Origin: Trichoderma breve
Lineage: Eukaryota > Ascomycota > Sordariomycetes > Hypocreales > Hypocreaceae
NCBI RefSeq assembly: GCF_028502605.1
Contig: NC_079232.1
Span: forward strand, 992,001-1,056,000
Length of the DNA: 64,000 nucleotides
Reading direction: 5' to 3'
The notes beneath the pieces were generated by a model. The model did no database searches. It had not been told where the DNA came from and worked only from the letters and a program-made list of their open reading frames with translations. The position numbers and the translations under genes were made by a program. Below are positions 26,041 through 37,702 of the stretch, one piece after another (position 1 is the first letter of the stretch; each line of letters starts with the position of its first letter).

Positions 26041-26904
26041 GGCTCAGTGTGTAATGAGAACGAATGGGGAGAATCGGCCCATGTTTCCATCAGCCCGGCA
26101 CCAAGCTCTACTTGTAGCGCGGGTATCGCTAGCATAGGGCGGTAGCTACAGCTGGTGCCAAAAGCCTACGAACGCTAGAAAAAGAGGGCCCGGTACTAGG
26201 TCTAGGTGGTAAGAAGTCGGATTGGGTCGTCGTCACAGTGCTATAGTTGCACTCCGCAGGAATGGTTCACGAGCTTCACAGCATTTTTAACCTCACCCAA
26301 GGTCCAGAGCGGCTAAGTCCGTCCAGTTTCTAGCTAGAGTCCTAGGCTCTTCGACTTCTAACAATAATCAAGGACAAATAGTAGTTAGGGACCACGCTTA
26401 TTAAGAAGCTCTCTCCCACTCAGCTTCTCCAATTAGGATGTAGGTTAAGAGAGGATGTATTTTGTCAGCTCTTTCCACAGCTGGGTTCATGCACACTTAA
26501 ACATGTACCTTTCAGCCACGTGAAAGTGCGCTTAGTCGACATGAGCTTAGCTGTACATTATGCTGAAGATAATCCGACTTCCGGGACTATGTCTGCGCAC
26601 ATCAAACAACTTCCTAAAAAAAAGTTGAAGTCAGCCATATTTCGCCATCCTTGTACAGCAAGCTCCTTTGCTATCGCTCATTATTTTCCCTTCATCTCTG
26701 TCCTGCTGCGTGATTTGACGACTCTTTCAGCGAGGCGTTTCCGATCGCCGCATCGCACAAATCTCTCCGATCTCGATACAAACGCTTTGCGCCGCGCCCT
26801 GCTGGTCATGGAAGCATCGTCCTCGAGCCGACGCCGCTGCACCAAAGCCTAATTCTTGTGGTAATACAAGGGCGTGGATCCCGGGGTGGAAAAGGTCTTG
26901 CAGC
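26041..26904. promoter_or_regulatory. Divergent promoter between trimethyllysine dioxygenase and ubp1
   Basis: 864 bp between two start codons on opposite strands, so both promoters must be here. I did not identify a clear TATA box or other named element. Confidence 0.5.
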
Positions 26905-29088
26905 ATGAATTCGCGACAGCGCGGGTTCGACACGTTTTACGACGATCAGGTCGCAGCCCGTCGACAGTTTTACGCGCGCGAGACTGCCGTGAATCGCATC
27001 AACGACTACGCCGTTCTCGTTACCGTCGCAACGCTCGTGGTAACTTTGCTGGCCAAGTTCTGCAGCCCTGACGGATCGATTGAGGGCATCTTCTCACTGG
27101 TTGGCGGTTTTCTATGGGACGCGTTGGTGTTTCTAATCCCCTCGCCGCTGCTCTTCGCAATCGACAACTGGATGGACTCTTCCGCGACACGACCGATGCG
27201 CGATAATACAAACCAAAGCACCTATGCTGCTAAAAGCAAAGCTATGCGGAGGGTGATGGGCTTGGATCGTCAGGATGGCGTCATGAACTCGGTCCTTCGT
27301 GCTAGAACAAGAGCATTGTCTATGACGGGAAGCGTTCTGGGCCTGAAGATCGAATCGGACCGGCCGGCGGGATTGGGAAATCGAGATAATTCATGCTACC
27401 AGAATAGCGTTCTCCAGGGGCTGGCTTCACTGCACTCGATGCCCGATTATCTCGCAGCTTGTCTCAAGGGTGTGGACGAGACTGGCCATGCTGCTGATGA
27501 AAATGTAGCACACACGCTGCGGATGCTCATTGCGGATCTGAACGATGTTTCGAATAATGGGAAAACACTTTGGACGCCTTCTTTGCTTAAATCTATGAAT
27601 ACATGGACGCAACAAGACGCGCAAGAGTACTATTCCAAGGTGTTGGACGATATCGAAAAAGGAGCAGCGCTGGTGGCCAAGAACCTGTCTTCTGATAAAC
27701 TCATGGGGCTGGAGACTGGCGAGTATAGCAATGCGGACGAGCGTTCTACCAGTGAGCATAGCGACGATAGCGGCTACCAAAGTCAGTCATCGAGCTCCAG
27801 AACAGACTCGAAAGGAATTGCGCGGAATCCCTTGGAAGGTCTTCTGGCTCAGAGGGTGGCGTGCGTGCAATGCGGCCATTCGGACGGATTGTCCATGATT
27901 CCGTTCAACTGCCTGACTCTTAGCCTTGGACTCGACAAGAACCATCACGACTTGTATGAGCGACTAGACTCCTACAGCAAAGTCGAGGCGATCGAGGGAG
28001 TTGAATGCCCGAAATGCACCCTGTTGAAAGCGCAGCGACTCCTCACCAAGCTCGTGGAGAGGTTGGAATCGGGGGGTTCTACGAAAGAGCAATTGGGCGA
28101 GCCTCTGCGAAGACTGGAAGCTGTTCAAACAGCCCTGGAGGAAGATGATTTTGAAGAAGAGACGATCAGGGATCGCTGCAAAATCCCGGCGCAGAGCAGA
28201 GTCAATGTGACTAAGACGAAGCAAATGGTGATTGCGCGACCGCCTCAAAGTCTGGCCATCCACGTCAACCGATCCGTTTTTGACCCGTCTACCTTTAACA
28301 TGATTAAGAACTCCGCACCCGTGAGCTTCCCGATGACGCTGGATCTGGGTCCATGGTGCTTGGGAAGTGCAGAACCAGCGAAGCCCGTGAAGGAAAAGGC
28401 TACAGATGAGAAGGAGGAAAAAGACGACGAAGAGCAGTGGCATCTGGACCCCATGTCCTCCATGGTGGCGGGAGACTTGGGAGAGTCGAGGTTGACAGGG
28501 CCCATCTACGAGCTGAGAGCAGCTGTAACACACTACGGACGACATGAGAATGGTCACTACATTTGTTATCGTAAATACCCGCCTCTCAGGCCAGAAAGTG
28601 TTGATGATGCAGGCGATGACAAAGAAGCTGATTCGCCCGAGGCGGTTGACGACATGCCAGCAGACCCGAATGCAGAAGAGACAACAGAGAAAAGCACTAG
28701 CAAGATCGACAGAGATGCATCTTGGTGGAGACTCAGCGACCATAACGTGTCACAAGTCAACGAAGAAATAGTCATGAGCCTGGCTCCCGGAGTGTTTATG
28801 TTATTCTACGAGTGCGTCGACCCCTCTATGATACTACAGTCCGAGGTGGAAACCGGGGCTGCGGCGTTTGCAAACACCGAAGCACAAGACGCCGCTGCGA
28901 CGAAGCAAGACGAAAGCAAAGCGGTGAATGGAGCCGCCGTTAACCCAGTAACAACGGTATTACTCCCGAAAACTGTTGAAGAAGAGACAACGCCGCCTTC
29001 AGAGGGAGTAGCAGATACCATGAAGGCTGAATCAAAGGCCGCCCCTGGAATCGCTTTGGAAGAAGGAGACAAGACGTCGTCGACGTAA
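26905..29088 (+). CDS. ubp1: Membrane-anchored ubiquitin-specific protease (Ubp1-like, C19)
   Basis: Intronless, 727 residues. Two hydrophobic stretches at about 35-54 and 58-86 near the N-terminus suggest membrane anchoring with the protease domain in the cytosol. The Cys box is a variant, GLGNRDNSCYQNSVLQGLASL from 157, with Cys164 as nucleophile; most family members have GNTC there. The QQDAQEYYSKVLDDIE helix follows, then a zinc-type pair set (CVQCGH, CPKC) and the His box YGRHENGHYICYR with His551. The closing WWRLSDHNVSQV supplies the third catalytic position. Expected role: cleavage of ubiquitin from membrane-associated substrates at ER or mitochondria, as for yeast Ubp1. The last ~100 residues are acidic and low-complexity. 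The catalytic residues look intact despite the altered box. Confidence 0.92.
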   Translation: MNSRQRGFDTFYDDQVAARRQFYARETAVNRINDYAVLVTVATLVVTLLAKFCSPDGSIEGIFSLVGGFLWDALVFLIPSPLLFAIDNWMDSSATRPMRDNTNQSTYAAKSKAMRRVMGLDRQDGVMNSVLRARTRALSMTGSVLGLKIESDRPAGLGNRDNSCYQNSVLQGLASLHSMPDYLAACLKGVDETGHAADENVAHTLRMLIADLNDVSNNGKTLWTPSLLKSMNTWTQQDAQEYYSKVLDDIEKGAALVAKNLSSDKLMGLETGEYSNADERSTSEHSDDSGYQSQSSSSRTDSKGIARNPLEGLLAQRVACVQCGHSDGLSMIPFNCLTLSLGLDKNHHDLYERLDSYSKVEAIEGVECPKCTLLKAQRLLTKLVERLESGGSTKEQLGEPLRRLEAVQTALEEDDFEEETIRDRCKIPAQSRVNVTKTKQMVIARPPQSLAIHVNRSVFDPSTFNMIKNSAPVSFPMTLDLGPWCLGSAEPAKPVKEKATDEKEEKDDEEQWHLDPMSSMVAGDLGESRLTGPIYELRAAVTHYGRHENGHYICYRKYPPLRPESVDDAGDDKEADSPEAVDDMPADPNAEETTEKSTSKIDRDASWWRLSDHNVSQVNEEIVMSLAPGVFMLFYECVDPSMILQSEVETGAAAFANTEAQDAAATKQDESKAVNGAAVNPVTTVLLPKTVEEETTPPSEGVADTMKAESKAAPGIALEEGDKTSST

Positions 29089-32000
29089 CATTGTTGAGGC
29101 GACATGCTTTTTTTTCTCTCTTCATTTTTTTATTCTTCGTCTTGTCATATATACCTGCATAGCGACGGCGTTGGTGAGATTTCAAAAACAGGATCAGTGG
29201 GACTTGGGTTTTGGCGTCAATTATATGGAGGAAAGCGGGTTCAATGGGATATTTGAACGGTAGATGCTATGAATGCCGTAAATGGGCGAGAGATTGAATA
29301 CCAATTTACCACGGTGGATGTTATACGAGCAAGAATAATGTGTAGTGTTCCTCAGTGTACTCTGTGGATATTTCCAAGGAGTAAGAAAGAGAAGAAACAG
29401 AGTCGGGGTGTTTCGGCGTCCGATGGAAACAGAATGACCCATGGACTGTACGAGTATTACACGCCACGCCTCACTCTGCGTCACCTGTAACCGTTGCCGC
29501 GTGGTGCGATTTATTGGATGGATCGGGAGGATTGAAAGACGGGTTGCGCCGAGAGGAGACGACACAGCCACGCAGGACTAATTTGATGCCCATTAAATCC
29601 ATACGATACCCAGTTCTTGTCGGTACTAGTAGCAGTAGTGTGAGTGATAGTCGTCAAGCCATAGGACGCGTCGTCCCGAGACGAGATTGTTGCACCAGAC
29701 AAGAAAACGTGTGAGTAACGTGGGAAGAGAAACAGAGTTAGTTGAGTTGACGATGTACTCGGATTAGCATTGATTGTTGTTGCTTCTGCCGTTATTGGGT
29801 CGTGGTCTGGATTTCTGCGGGCAAAGCGACTACTGCACTCTAGCCTGGCCCCGGTCGCAGAATTATGACCCAAGCTGGAAAAGGCCCAGGATCCGACACG
29901 GCCAGGGAGCGAGAAACAAGCACTACGCTAGACAGGGGCGCCTTGAATCTCGGCCCAATCGGCGCCCCGTCGCCAAGGACCATTGGCGCTTCTTCCCGTA
30001 CAGATTTAGCGGTCATGCTACCTGTATGGCCGCTGTTGGCAGAAAGCTTGGCGGGCGAGCAAAAAACTTTCATCTGTACCGTACAGAAATAGTGCTCACT
30101 CAGGGGGCCCCAAGACGGCTTAGGCGAGCATCCAAGGGGGTTGTTAGCATGGATTGATGTTAGTTAGCATGAGCAGGGCTCCAGGGGAAAGGGAACCAAT
30201 CCATTCATGGGACCCCTTTTTTTTCTTTCCGGCGAATCCATCTGCTTGATGCAGGATCAGGTACGGAACAGGGGGGAGGGAATGCTTGAGCCAAGAGATT
30301 GCCTAGGTAAAGGAAAAAGAAGAGAGAGAAAAGGCAATTTGTTAGCGATCCATGGATTGATTGGTGACTAGCTAAACGCGGCTAGATAAGATGAGGCAGC
30401 GTGAGAGAGATGGATGGGACAAGATCTGGTGGGTTTGTGTTTGGGTGTCTGGGGATTATACAGTAGTACTACAAGTGCTGATGCATAGATAATGTACTTG
30501 AGGGGCGATGAGATGCGATGCGATGCGACGCGGTGCACGTGTTTGTCATCGATCAGCGGTGATGCCCTCTCAGACGAGTACGGAGTTGGTACCAGACAGC
30601 AATCAAATTGGCGGATGTTGGCTCTGCTCTGGTGGCCCGTAGATACGAGGTGCAAGCAGCTCTGCGGTGGAGATGGTTTGAGGCAGAGGCCCGCTAAAAC
30701 AAGTTCAGCCACGGACGGGTTCCGGACGTCTTTGGAAAGGGTACGGGAGCCGTGGCTACGACAGCTCGCTTCAGGTGGTGATCGACTCGAGCTCGTCCTT
30801 TTCGTCTTTTGGGCGTCGGCAAAATGCGATGGGACATGAAGAGGCAAAAGGCAAAAAAGGACTGATACAACCAAAAGCGTCTTTGTTCGGAGGACGGGTG
30901 AATGTACCGGCAGAATACAGGACGCAGTTGCCAATGTGGCCAGATGTAATTCAATGCAATGCCATCGATGGAACTCTCAATTGATGAATGTCAATATTCC
31001 AACACCGGAATCTCCATCCCACTATTGACGCTATTGCCTTACGGAGGCACCAGACATGTGCATCATCGATTTCTCTCGCTTGGAGCAACTCGCGGTTGCC
31101 GCCGTGCTAACTCGCTCCTTTGTACCTCTGCGCCTCTATCAGTGCGCGTAGTGCCAAGCGGTACTTCGTATAGAGTACTGGACCGTACTTTGGCCGTACC
31201 TACCGCTGTAATAGCGCGTGCTCCGGATACAGACACATGGACGCCTTGCGCCTACCAAACAGAACCGCGCATTCCCCAGCTGGGGCAATTCAAACAGACT
31301 CTGCGACGTGGAAGCTCCTTCCATGCCAACCAGAAGTGGCAAGCACGGTAGGTGCAAGGTAGCAGTGCTTGCCGGTGGCTTACCTACAAAAGTACAGAAG
31401 TACAGAAGTACAGACTTAACTTTTGCCGTCTTGGACCGATCTGGACTGGTCAGCATCGTTCTTGCTCTTCATAAGTGCGGTGCTGTGCTCTTTCCCTTCC
31501 CTCGCGCCGCCGAGCTTCCCATCCTTGGAGCCTTGCATTTTTGCCAGATTCCTTTTCTTTCCTTTATTCTTTGTCGCGCTCCTTGTGGTGATACGAGCGA
31601 ACCATCGTCGACTTCGTTTTTGGGCCTTTTAATGCGCATTTGGATTTGACATTCTCTCAGCTCTGCGGATTTTTTTTGCCTGTTCTTTTTGGTCGAGTCG
31701 AAGCTGCATGATAATTCTTGATCGCCCGTTCTTTTTTTCCCTAGCCCGCGCCTTGTCTTGGCATTGGTGATCTTGACCGAAACCGCACACCCTGGTAGCT
31801 CTGCACGATACAGGAAGTCGAGGAAAGACGACAAACGACCAGACCAATTCTGAGTATTTCGCTGCGATTTTGGATCGGATTGAATAGGCGGATAATCACG
31901 CCGTTGCGGCTTATTTTTGCTCGATTTACACCGTCGCCGACCGACTTTGTTGCGCCGTGTAACTCTTGGCGGCACAGCTCCAGACGCTGCGCAACGCTGC

Positions 32001-32144
32001 CAATCAGTTCTGTTAACAACGGTCATCGCACGACATCTCCGCTTCCACCTTTTCTTGTGTTGACGGGACCGGGCGGGAACGCCAAGGGAACTGTCACCTC
32101 TGCCGAGCTGCACAAGGACTACAATTGCCGGTGCCAAGCCAATC
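29089..32144. other. Gene-free 3 kb plus leader of the transporter gene
   Basis: 3' of ubp1 and upstream of the transporter. Longer frames here (for example minus 30368-30934) begin at non-ATG codons or lack domain features. The last 500 bp (about 31600-32144) carry pyrimidine runs and probably form the promoter and 5' leader of the transporter. No RNA gene or transposon was recognised. Confidence 0.5.
31391..31414. repeat. Three tandem copies of AGTACAGA
   Basis: An exact 8-bp unit repeated three times in gene-free DNA; probably a minor slippage repeat. Confidence 0.9.
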
Positions 32145-33666
32145 ATGACCGTCTCAAATGCCAATGGAGGCTTGCTGCCCATGATGGAGGTCTTGCCCTC
32201 TGTCAAGTTCCAGATTCCGGTTTGGGCACACATAATGTAAGGAAGAATGCTCTTGTGCGGATGCTGTGCCTAAGGGGGGCTGCGGGTGTTGCGGGAATAT
32301 TACGAATGGGAACGCTGACTTGCCTGTAGAAATTGGATGTTCTTTTCGAATGTCACCATCATCTTCAACAAGTGGCTAATAGACACTGCTGGATTCAGTA
32401 AGTATCCAATATCCACCTCAGATGCCCAGCCTGGTCTTTTTGGGATAAAAGAAGCTAACGAGCAATTACAGAATACCGTAAGTTGGACTCGCGTGGATTG
32501 CTTTCTGGGGAAGAAAAGAGAAAGAGGTTCTATATTTGAGAGTCGTGTACTGACCGCTGATGACAGCCATTCTGCTTACTTGTTGGCACCTCATCTACGC
32601 CACCATTGCAACTCAAATCCTCGCTCGCACGACGACACTCCTTGACTCCCGCCGCAACTTTCCCATCTCCGGCCGTCTCTACCTCCGCACCATTCTCCCC
32701 ATCGGCCTACTATACTCCGGCTCTCTCATCTGTTCTAATGTCGTGTACCTCTACCTCTCCGTCTCCTTTATCCAGATGCTCAAGGCAGCTTCTCCAGTTG
32801 CTGTGCTGTTTGCTTCGTGGTCCTGGGGCGTTGCCGAGCCGAACCTCTCCAAATTCATCAACGTCTTGGTCATTGTTTTTGGTGTTGCCGTGTCTAGTTT
32901 TGGCGAGATTCAGTTTTCATGGGTTGGCTTCTTCTTCCAAATCGGAGGCACTTGCTTTGAAGCCGTTCGCGTTGTCATGATTCAAGTCATGCTCAGCGGC
33001 GAAGGTCTCAACATGGACCCCCTTGTCAGTCTCTACTACTATGCACCTGTCTGTGCGGTTATGAACTTCCTCATTGCCCTCGTCAGTGAGATACCCAAGT
33101 TCCAATGGGAACACGCCGTCCATGCTGGCTTTGGAATGCTGTTCCTCAACGCTTCTATCGCCTTCATTCTCAACGTTGCCAGCGTATTCTTGGTAAGTCA
33201 GCCCCCTTGATCCTTCTGTATATACGTATACAGATGTTTGGCAATAACTGTCGAATGCTAACGGAATATTCTTGTGCAGATTGGCAAAACCTCAGGTCTA
33301 GTCATGACCCTTACTGGCATCTTCAAAAGCATCCTGCTCGTGGTCGCTTCCGTCCTCATCTGGTCCACTCAAATCACCTTTCTCCAAACCGTGGGCTACA
33401 CGATTGCTCTTGCTGGACTCACCTATTACTCTCTCGGCTACGACCAACTCGTCAGCCTTGGAACGGCGACACTTGCTTGGACAAGTGAGTTCTTTGCAGC
33501 GAACGGTGGTGCAATGAGGTCAAAAAGACTCATTGTAGTTGGAATATCTTCCTTTGTGGCCGTAATCGTGGTGCTCGAGTTGACCATGAGCGAAAGGGGG
33601 AGGAGGATGCTGGCTGGTCCTTCATGGCATGGAAGGCATGGTCATGGAGGTCAAGGAAGTCAATGA
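32145..33666 (+). CDS. Triose-phosphate-transporter-family (DMT) nucleotide-sugar or sugar-phosphate carrier
   Basis: Five coding exons: 32145-32236, 32330-32397, a 6-nt exon 32472-32477, 32567-33192 and 33280-33666, giving 392 residues. The protein is highly hydrophobic, with about 8-10 membrane helices. Family motifs include IIFNKWLIDTAGF, YPILLTCWHL, LKAASPVAVLF, FFFQIGGTCFEAVRVVMIQV and the GKTSGLVMTLTGIFKS loop of TPT (PF03151-type) proteins. The C-terminal tail is Arg/Gly/His-rich and faces the cytosol by family topology. Expected location is Golgi or ER membrane; the substrate (GDP-mannose, UDP-sugar or other) cannot be named from sequence. The start is the first ATG in frame after an upstream stop. 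The 6-nt exon is needed to give KYPILLTCWHL. Confidence 0.9.
32472..32477 (+). other. 6-nt microexon of the transporter gene
   Basis: AATACC between TTACAG (with GCTAACG branch site before it) and GTAAGT. With one base from the exon before and two from the exon after it codes Lys-Tyr-Pro, which restores the family-typical F-x-YPILLTCW. Confidence 0.75.
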
Positions 33667-34105
33667 TTGATATTTAATGATGTTGAAGATAAAAAGCGAA
33701 ACGATTTTAGCATTTGCTACGAGATGAGTATATGATGGGCGTAGCGAACCACAAAAAAATAAGAATAATACCCCTTTTAATTCGAATTTGGTCTATTCAT
33801 CCAGACTGTGTCCATGTCACTCGAGCAACGTCTTCATTAATAATGGCTTTTCGGCTTTCTTGCCAGTCTTAAACGAATTCTCTTTGCTAAGCTCAGGTAA
33901 AAAAACACCCCTTCGGGCTATATTTTCTTTTCCCCCTCCCTCCATTATCCAGGGTATAAAGTCTTCTCTCTTTCATCAAAAAGAAGCCAAGCAATAGTAC
34001 CGTTTCCGTTACTTCCAAACTGTAACAAGTAGTAAAAACGTACGCGCACACATAAAAAAAAAGGAGAAACATGGCATGCTCATGCTATCCCATCTTCTCA
34101 AGGCT
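33667..34105. other. Convergent 3' region, transporter / shg1
   Basis: 439 bp between two stop codons on opposite strands; AT-rich, with several poly-A and poly-T runs fitting 3' untranslated regions. No gene seen. Confidence 0.6.
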
Positions 34106-36614
34106 TCATCGGCTCCTGCTGCGACGGCGGCTCCGGCTTCGGTGTCTCTCTCGGCGGGGGGATAGGCTGCGGTCTCGTCTGGTCCGTCTGTCGCGATCTC
34201 GATCTCGGTCACGGTCTCTGTCACGATCACGGTCTCTGTCTCGGCTGCGGTCTCTCCGGTCCTTGTCCCGTTCCCTATCCCTATCGCGGTCACGGTCACG
34301 GTCACGGTCTCTATCGCGGTCTCGTCGGTCCCGATCTCGATCTCTGTCTCTGTCTCTGTCTCTGTCTCGCTCGCGGTACCGGGTCCTATCCCGACTGTTG
34401 CTCCGCGATCTGCTCCTATGTCGATCGTCCCGGGCTCCAGGGGCATATCTGTCAACTGCTTGTCCATCACCCTTGTGCCGCGCGGCAAGTGTTCTCTCAC
34501 CACTGTTCTTCTTGTCGTCCACGCCGGGGATAGGCAGGCCCTTCTCCCTGGCGTCCTTCTGAGCCGCCAGGTATGCTTTGGCCTCCTTCTCCCGCTTCTT
34601 GACTTCTTCGAGTTTCCACTCCTCGAGCTCGTCCTTGGAAGCTCCGTGCGGCACGGCGGATGATCCTGGCCGAGACCGCGAGCGGCTTCGTCGGTCGCTG
34701 GCGCGGTCTCTTTCCCGGTCCCGGTCCTTTCGGTCTCGATCCTTGTCTCTATCGCCGGATCGATCACGGCTGCGGCGACGGGGCGAGCGTGCGTCTGACC
34801 TGCCGGGGTAGTAGGAGTCTGCTGCGCCGCGACGGCTATCTCTTGACCGGCTGCGTTGTCGTCGAGCACGGGAACGGCTCCTATCGCGTCGATCAGTGCG
34901 TAGACGAGAACCGCTGCGGCTTCTATCACGCCGGTCGGTTCTTGTAGCATGTGAGCGCGAATGCTCCCTCCGGTCCCTACTTCGATCTCTGCTGCGATCC
35001 CTACTACGGTCTCGTCGTTCGGTCTTGATTCGGGAGCGACTCCTCTCTCGCCTAGGAGATCTAGGTCGTGACCGGCTTCGAACTCGTCGTCGTGAGCTGC
35101 TTCTGGCAACAGATCGGTCGCGTCTGAATCTCGAGCGACTTCGCTCACGTCTGTCGTCTCTTCGGCGCCGAGACCGACTCCTGTCTCTCCGCAGCTTTGA
35201 ACGGCTTCTATCCCTTCTATCTCTAACTTTAGAACGACTACGATCGCGCCTTGGCGAGTCTGAACGATGATCACGGCGGCGTCGATCATCCGTGTCTCGT
35301 GGGCGGCTTCGATCCCTGTCCCTGTCGTTGTCTTTCTCGTGAGTTCGTGATGCGCTTCTGCTAGAAAGGCGCTCGTCCTTTGCTCCTGATAGTTTTGGAT
35401 CGATGGATGATTTAGAGTCTCTCCTTTCGCTTGGTTTTCTAGACTCTGCGGTCTTGGAGGAGTCTCTTCGAATCGGGTTAATGGCCGAGGCTGGGCCAAT
35501 CTTCCTGGGAGGAGGGGCCAAGGTTGAATCGATCTCCATCTCGGTCTTTGTGCGTGTCGATTTGCTGCTTTCTCGCAACAGATCGGCCAAAGCCTCCTGT
35601 TCCAGTCGCTCATGATCCTCCTTGGACATCTTCTCCTTCATCTCTTCAGACAAAACCACCTTCTCCTTGCGAGAGCCATCGCGATCGCGGTCACGATCAC
35701 GATCACGGTCGCGGCCTCTGTCTCTGTCTCTGTCTCTGTCCCTGTCCCGATCTCTATCTCTGTCCCGATCTCTGTCGCGATCGCGCTCCCTTTCTTCCTT
35801 CTCTCGCTTCTCTCGTTCCTTGTGCCGTTGCTCTCGCTCCAAGTCACGCTGTCGCTCTCTCTCTTCGCGCTCTTTCTCGCGCTTTCTTCGGCGCTCATCT
35901 CTTTCTTCTTGGCGTTTGAGTTCGGCCTTTTCACGCTCCTTTTCTTCTCTGCGGCGTTCTTCCTTAGCGATACGCCGCTTTTCCTCTTCAATAGCAGCTT
36001 CTTTCTGCTTCAGCTCCTCTCGTACTCTGTCGCGTTCGGCTTGCTTGGCTGCGGTGTCGGCGGCATATTCTTCGTCTGTCTTGGCTCCTCGTTTTTGCTC
36101 TTCGTTGGCGATTTCCTCACCGATTTCGGCTCGCCTGGTTTCCCGAATACTCTGCTCGATTGCGCCGACGTCAATCAGTTCTCCGATGACTTCCTCGGCC
36201 TTGTGATACACTCCCGATCGCTCCAACGCGCCATCGATGAGAGCTGCGGCCTTTCTACGGTCCAACGTCAGGAGCTGATGGGGATTGCGCTCGACTTCTT
36301 GCTCGGCCACCTCGAGGATGGCCTTTGTAACTTGAGCCTCGTAGTCCTGATGCCGAGAAAAGGAAAGAATCAGTAATGCCCAAAAGAAGAAAAAATCACG
36401 CTTCAATTATTCTGCATACGCTGGCTGCAAACTTGTCCCAAACCTGCTTCCGTATTGAATCGTAAGCGCCTTCTTTTTTGAAGCTATGTGCCAGAGACTC
36501 TATCGCCGCTCGTGTTGCAGACGGCAACGGCAGTTCAGAAGCCTTGAACTTCCGAGATGTCGTCTCCGCAGCCGATTTGCCTGCCATGTTTGTCTGTTCT
36601 GCAGACGTCGCCAT
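34106..36614 (-). CDS. shg1: Shg1/BOD1-domain COMPASS subunit with long RD/RS tail
   Basis: Two exons: 36614-36420 and 36346-34106, giving 811 residues. Residues ~15-135 form the BOD1/SHG1 domain (LAHSFKKEGAYDSIRKQVWDKF, EVERNPHQLLTLDRRKAAALIDGALERSG). A long, highly charged predicted coiled coil (~140-240) follows, then RD dipeptide runs, a middle region with SR/RS repeats, and further RD runs to the C-terminus. In yeast Shg1 belongs to the Set1/COMPASS H3K4 methyltransferase but is far shorter; the RD/RS extension resembles splicing factors such as U1-70K, which suggests nuclear speckle or RNA contacts (inference). The ATG at 36614 is the first in frame; upstream codons are non-ATG. Repeat copy number may vary between strains. 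Domain call is firm, extended role is not. Confidence 0.85.
34194..34372 (-). repeat. Repeat tract coding the C-terminal RD run of Shg1
   Basis: On the plus strand it reads as GGTCACG/GTCTCTGTCTCGGT-like units, on the minus strand as repeated Arg-Asp codons. A similar tract codes a second RD run at about 35674-35795. Low complexity keeps other frames open too. Confidence 0.8.
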
Positions 36615-37702
36615 TGTGCTGAATTTGCCTGCGCGTGGCGTGATGCGCGCGTCTCGACTAGAGATGGAGAGTCGCTCTGCTCGAATCAAGACATGCCGCT
36701 AAATCGAAAAAGCGAATCGCAGTGCCCAATCCAGCCTCGTAATTAAATCAAACTGGAGGGCAAAACCTCTCTTGACACCGTCTATGCCATTTGCTGAAGG
36801 GAAAGTTCCGTGTTGAAGGGCAGAAGTGGGAGTATCATCAGGTGAACGCCTGCTCACGTGACAGCAATCGTACGTTGGTATTCAACGATTCAGAGCGGGA
36901 GCAAACGCATCATTCAATAGGCGAAGATATTGGTATTGCTCACTTTTTTATAGCTATTTTTGCCTTTTTGTTTGTGAAAACTTACAATTGGCTCAGTGTA
37001 ATGTTGCTGTTACATTGGGAACCTTATTATTGCTGAGCCATGCCCGGTTAACAACATGTACCCTGCACTGCCTGCTGATATTTGCCTTTGACTTATTCGC
37101 AGCGTTGGTATTGTCTAGGTAATTATGCAGCTGGATAATTATAGTCATTAGAGTCAACCCATCATTTATTATATAGCAACAATACTGAAGTATTGACTGT
37201 ATCTCGCTATCGAATCTGCGTCTGTGGCTTATGCTGGCTGCTCATGCTCTGTAGCAATATCACGAGTATGCTGACTGTCACTATTAAGGCTATCTCTGTG
37301 TAGTTCAATTTTGATAATAACTTAGATAAAACAACCACAGCCAAGAATGGAGCCTGTAATGCTGTCATGTACTTGTCATTGTAATATATTCATTTCATGC
37401 TATATCAACTACAGAGCAAAATCCTAAACCAGCCAACTAGATACCACTCAATGCTCTGCTTTCTAATAGAGAAAAAGAACGGATAGTTTCAGGGCTATTC
37501 GTGCACGCATATGAATGAAGGCATAATCAGGTGTTGTCGTTCCATCATAAAAGTCGTTGTAGCGGGGATTTTCTTCTTCTTCTTCCTTGTGCTGTCGTCC
37601 ACAGGAGATATGTACTGATATCTCTCCCATCTTTTTCCGTTGCCCCTTCGTTTCTCGCTGGTATACATGGCCGGTTTTAGGCCTTTCTCATTTCGTTTTC
37701 GT
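36615..37702. promoter_or_regulatory. Intergenic: promoter of shg1, 3' of ugo1; AT-rich
   Basis: 1.09 kb between two minus-strand genes. The stretch 36900-37480 is AT-rich with no coding pattern. The shg1 promoter must lie just right of 36614. Confidence 0.5.

Noticed and set aside
30368..30934. 188-codon minus frame in the 29-32 kb gap
   Set aside because: Its first codon is not ATG, there are no domains, and the composition is not like the neighbouring genes.
31469..32233. 254-codon minus frame antisense to the transporter leader
   Set aside because: It overlaps the transporter's first exon on the other strand; Arg/Lys-rich without family features.
34009..35613. 534-codon alternative frame inside shg1
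   Set aside because: A shadow of the RD/RS repeat; the SHG1 domain and coiled coil are in the other frame and continue through it.
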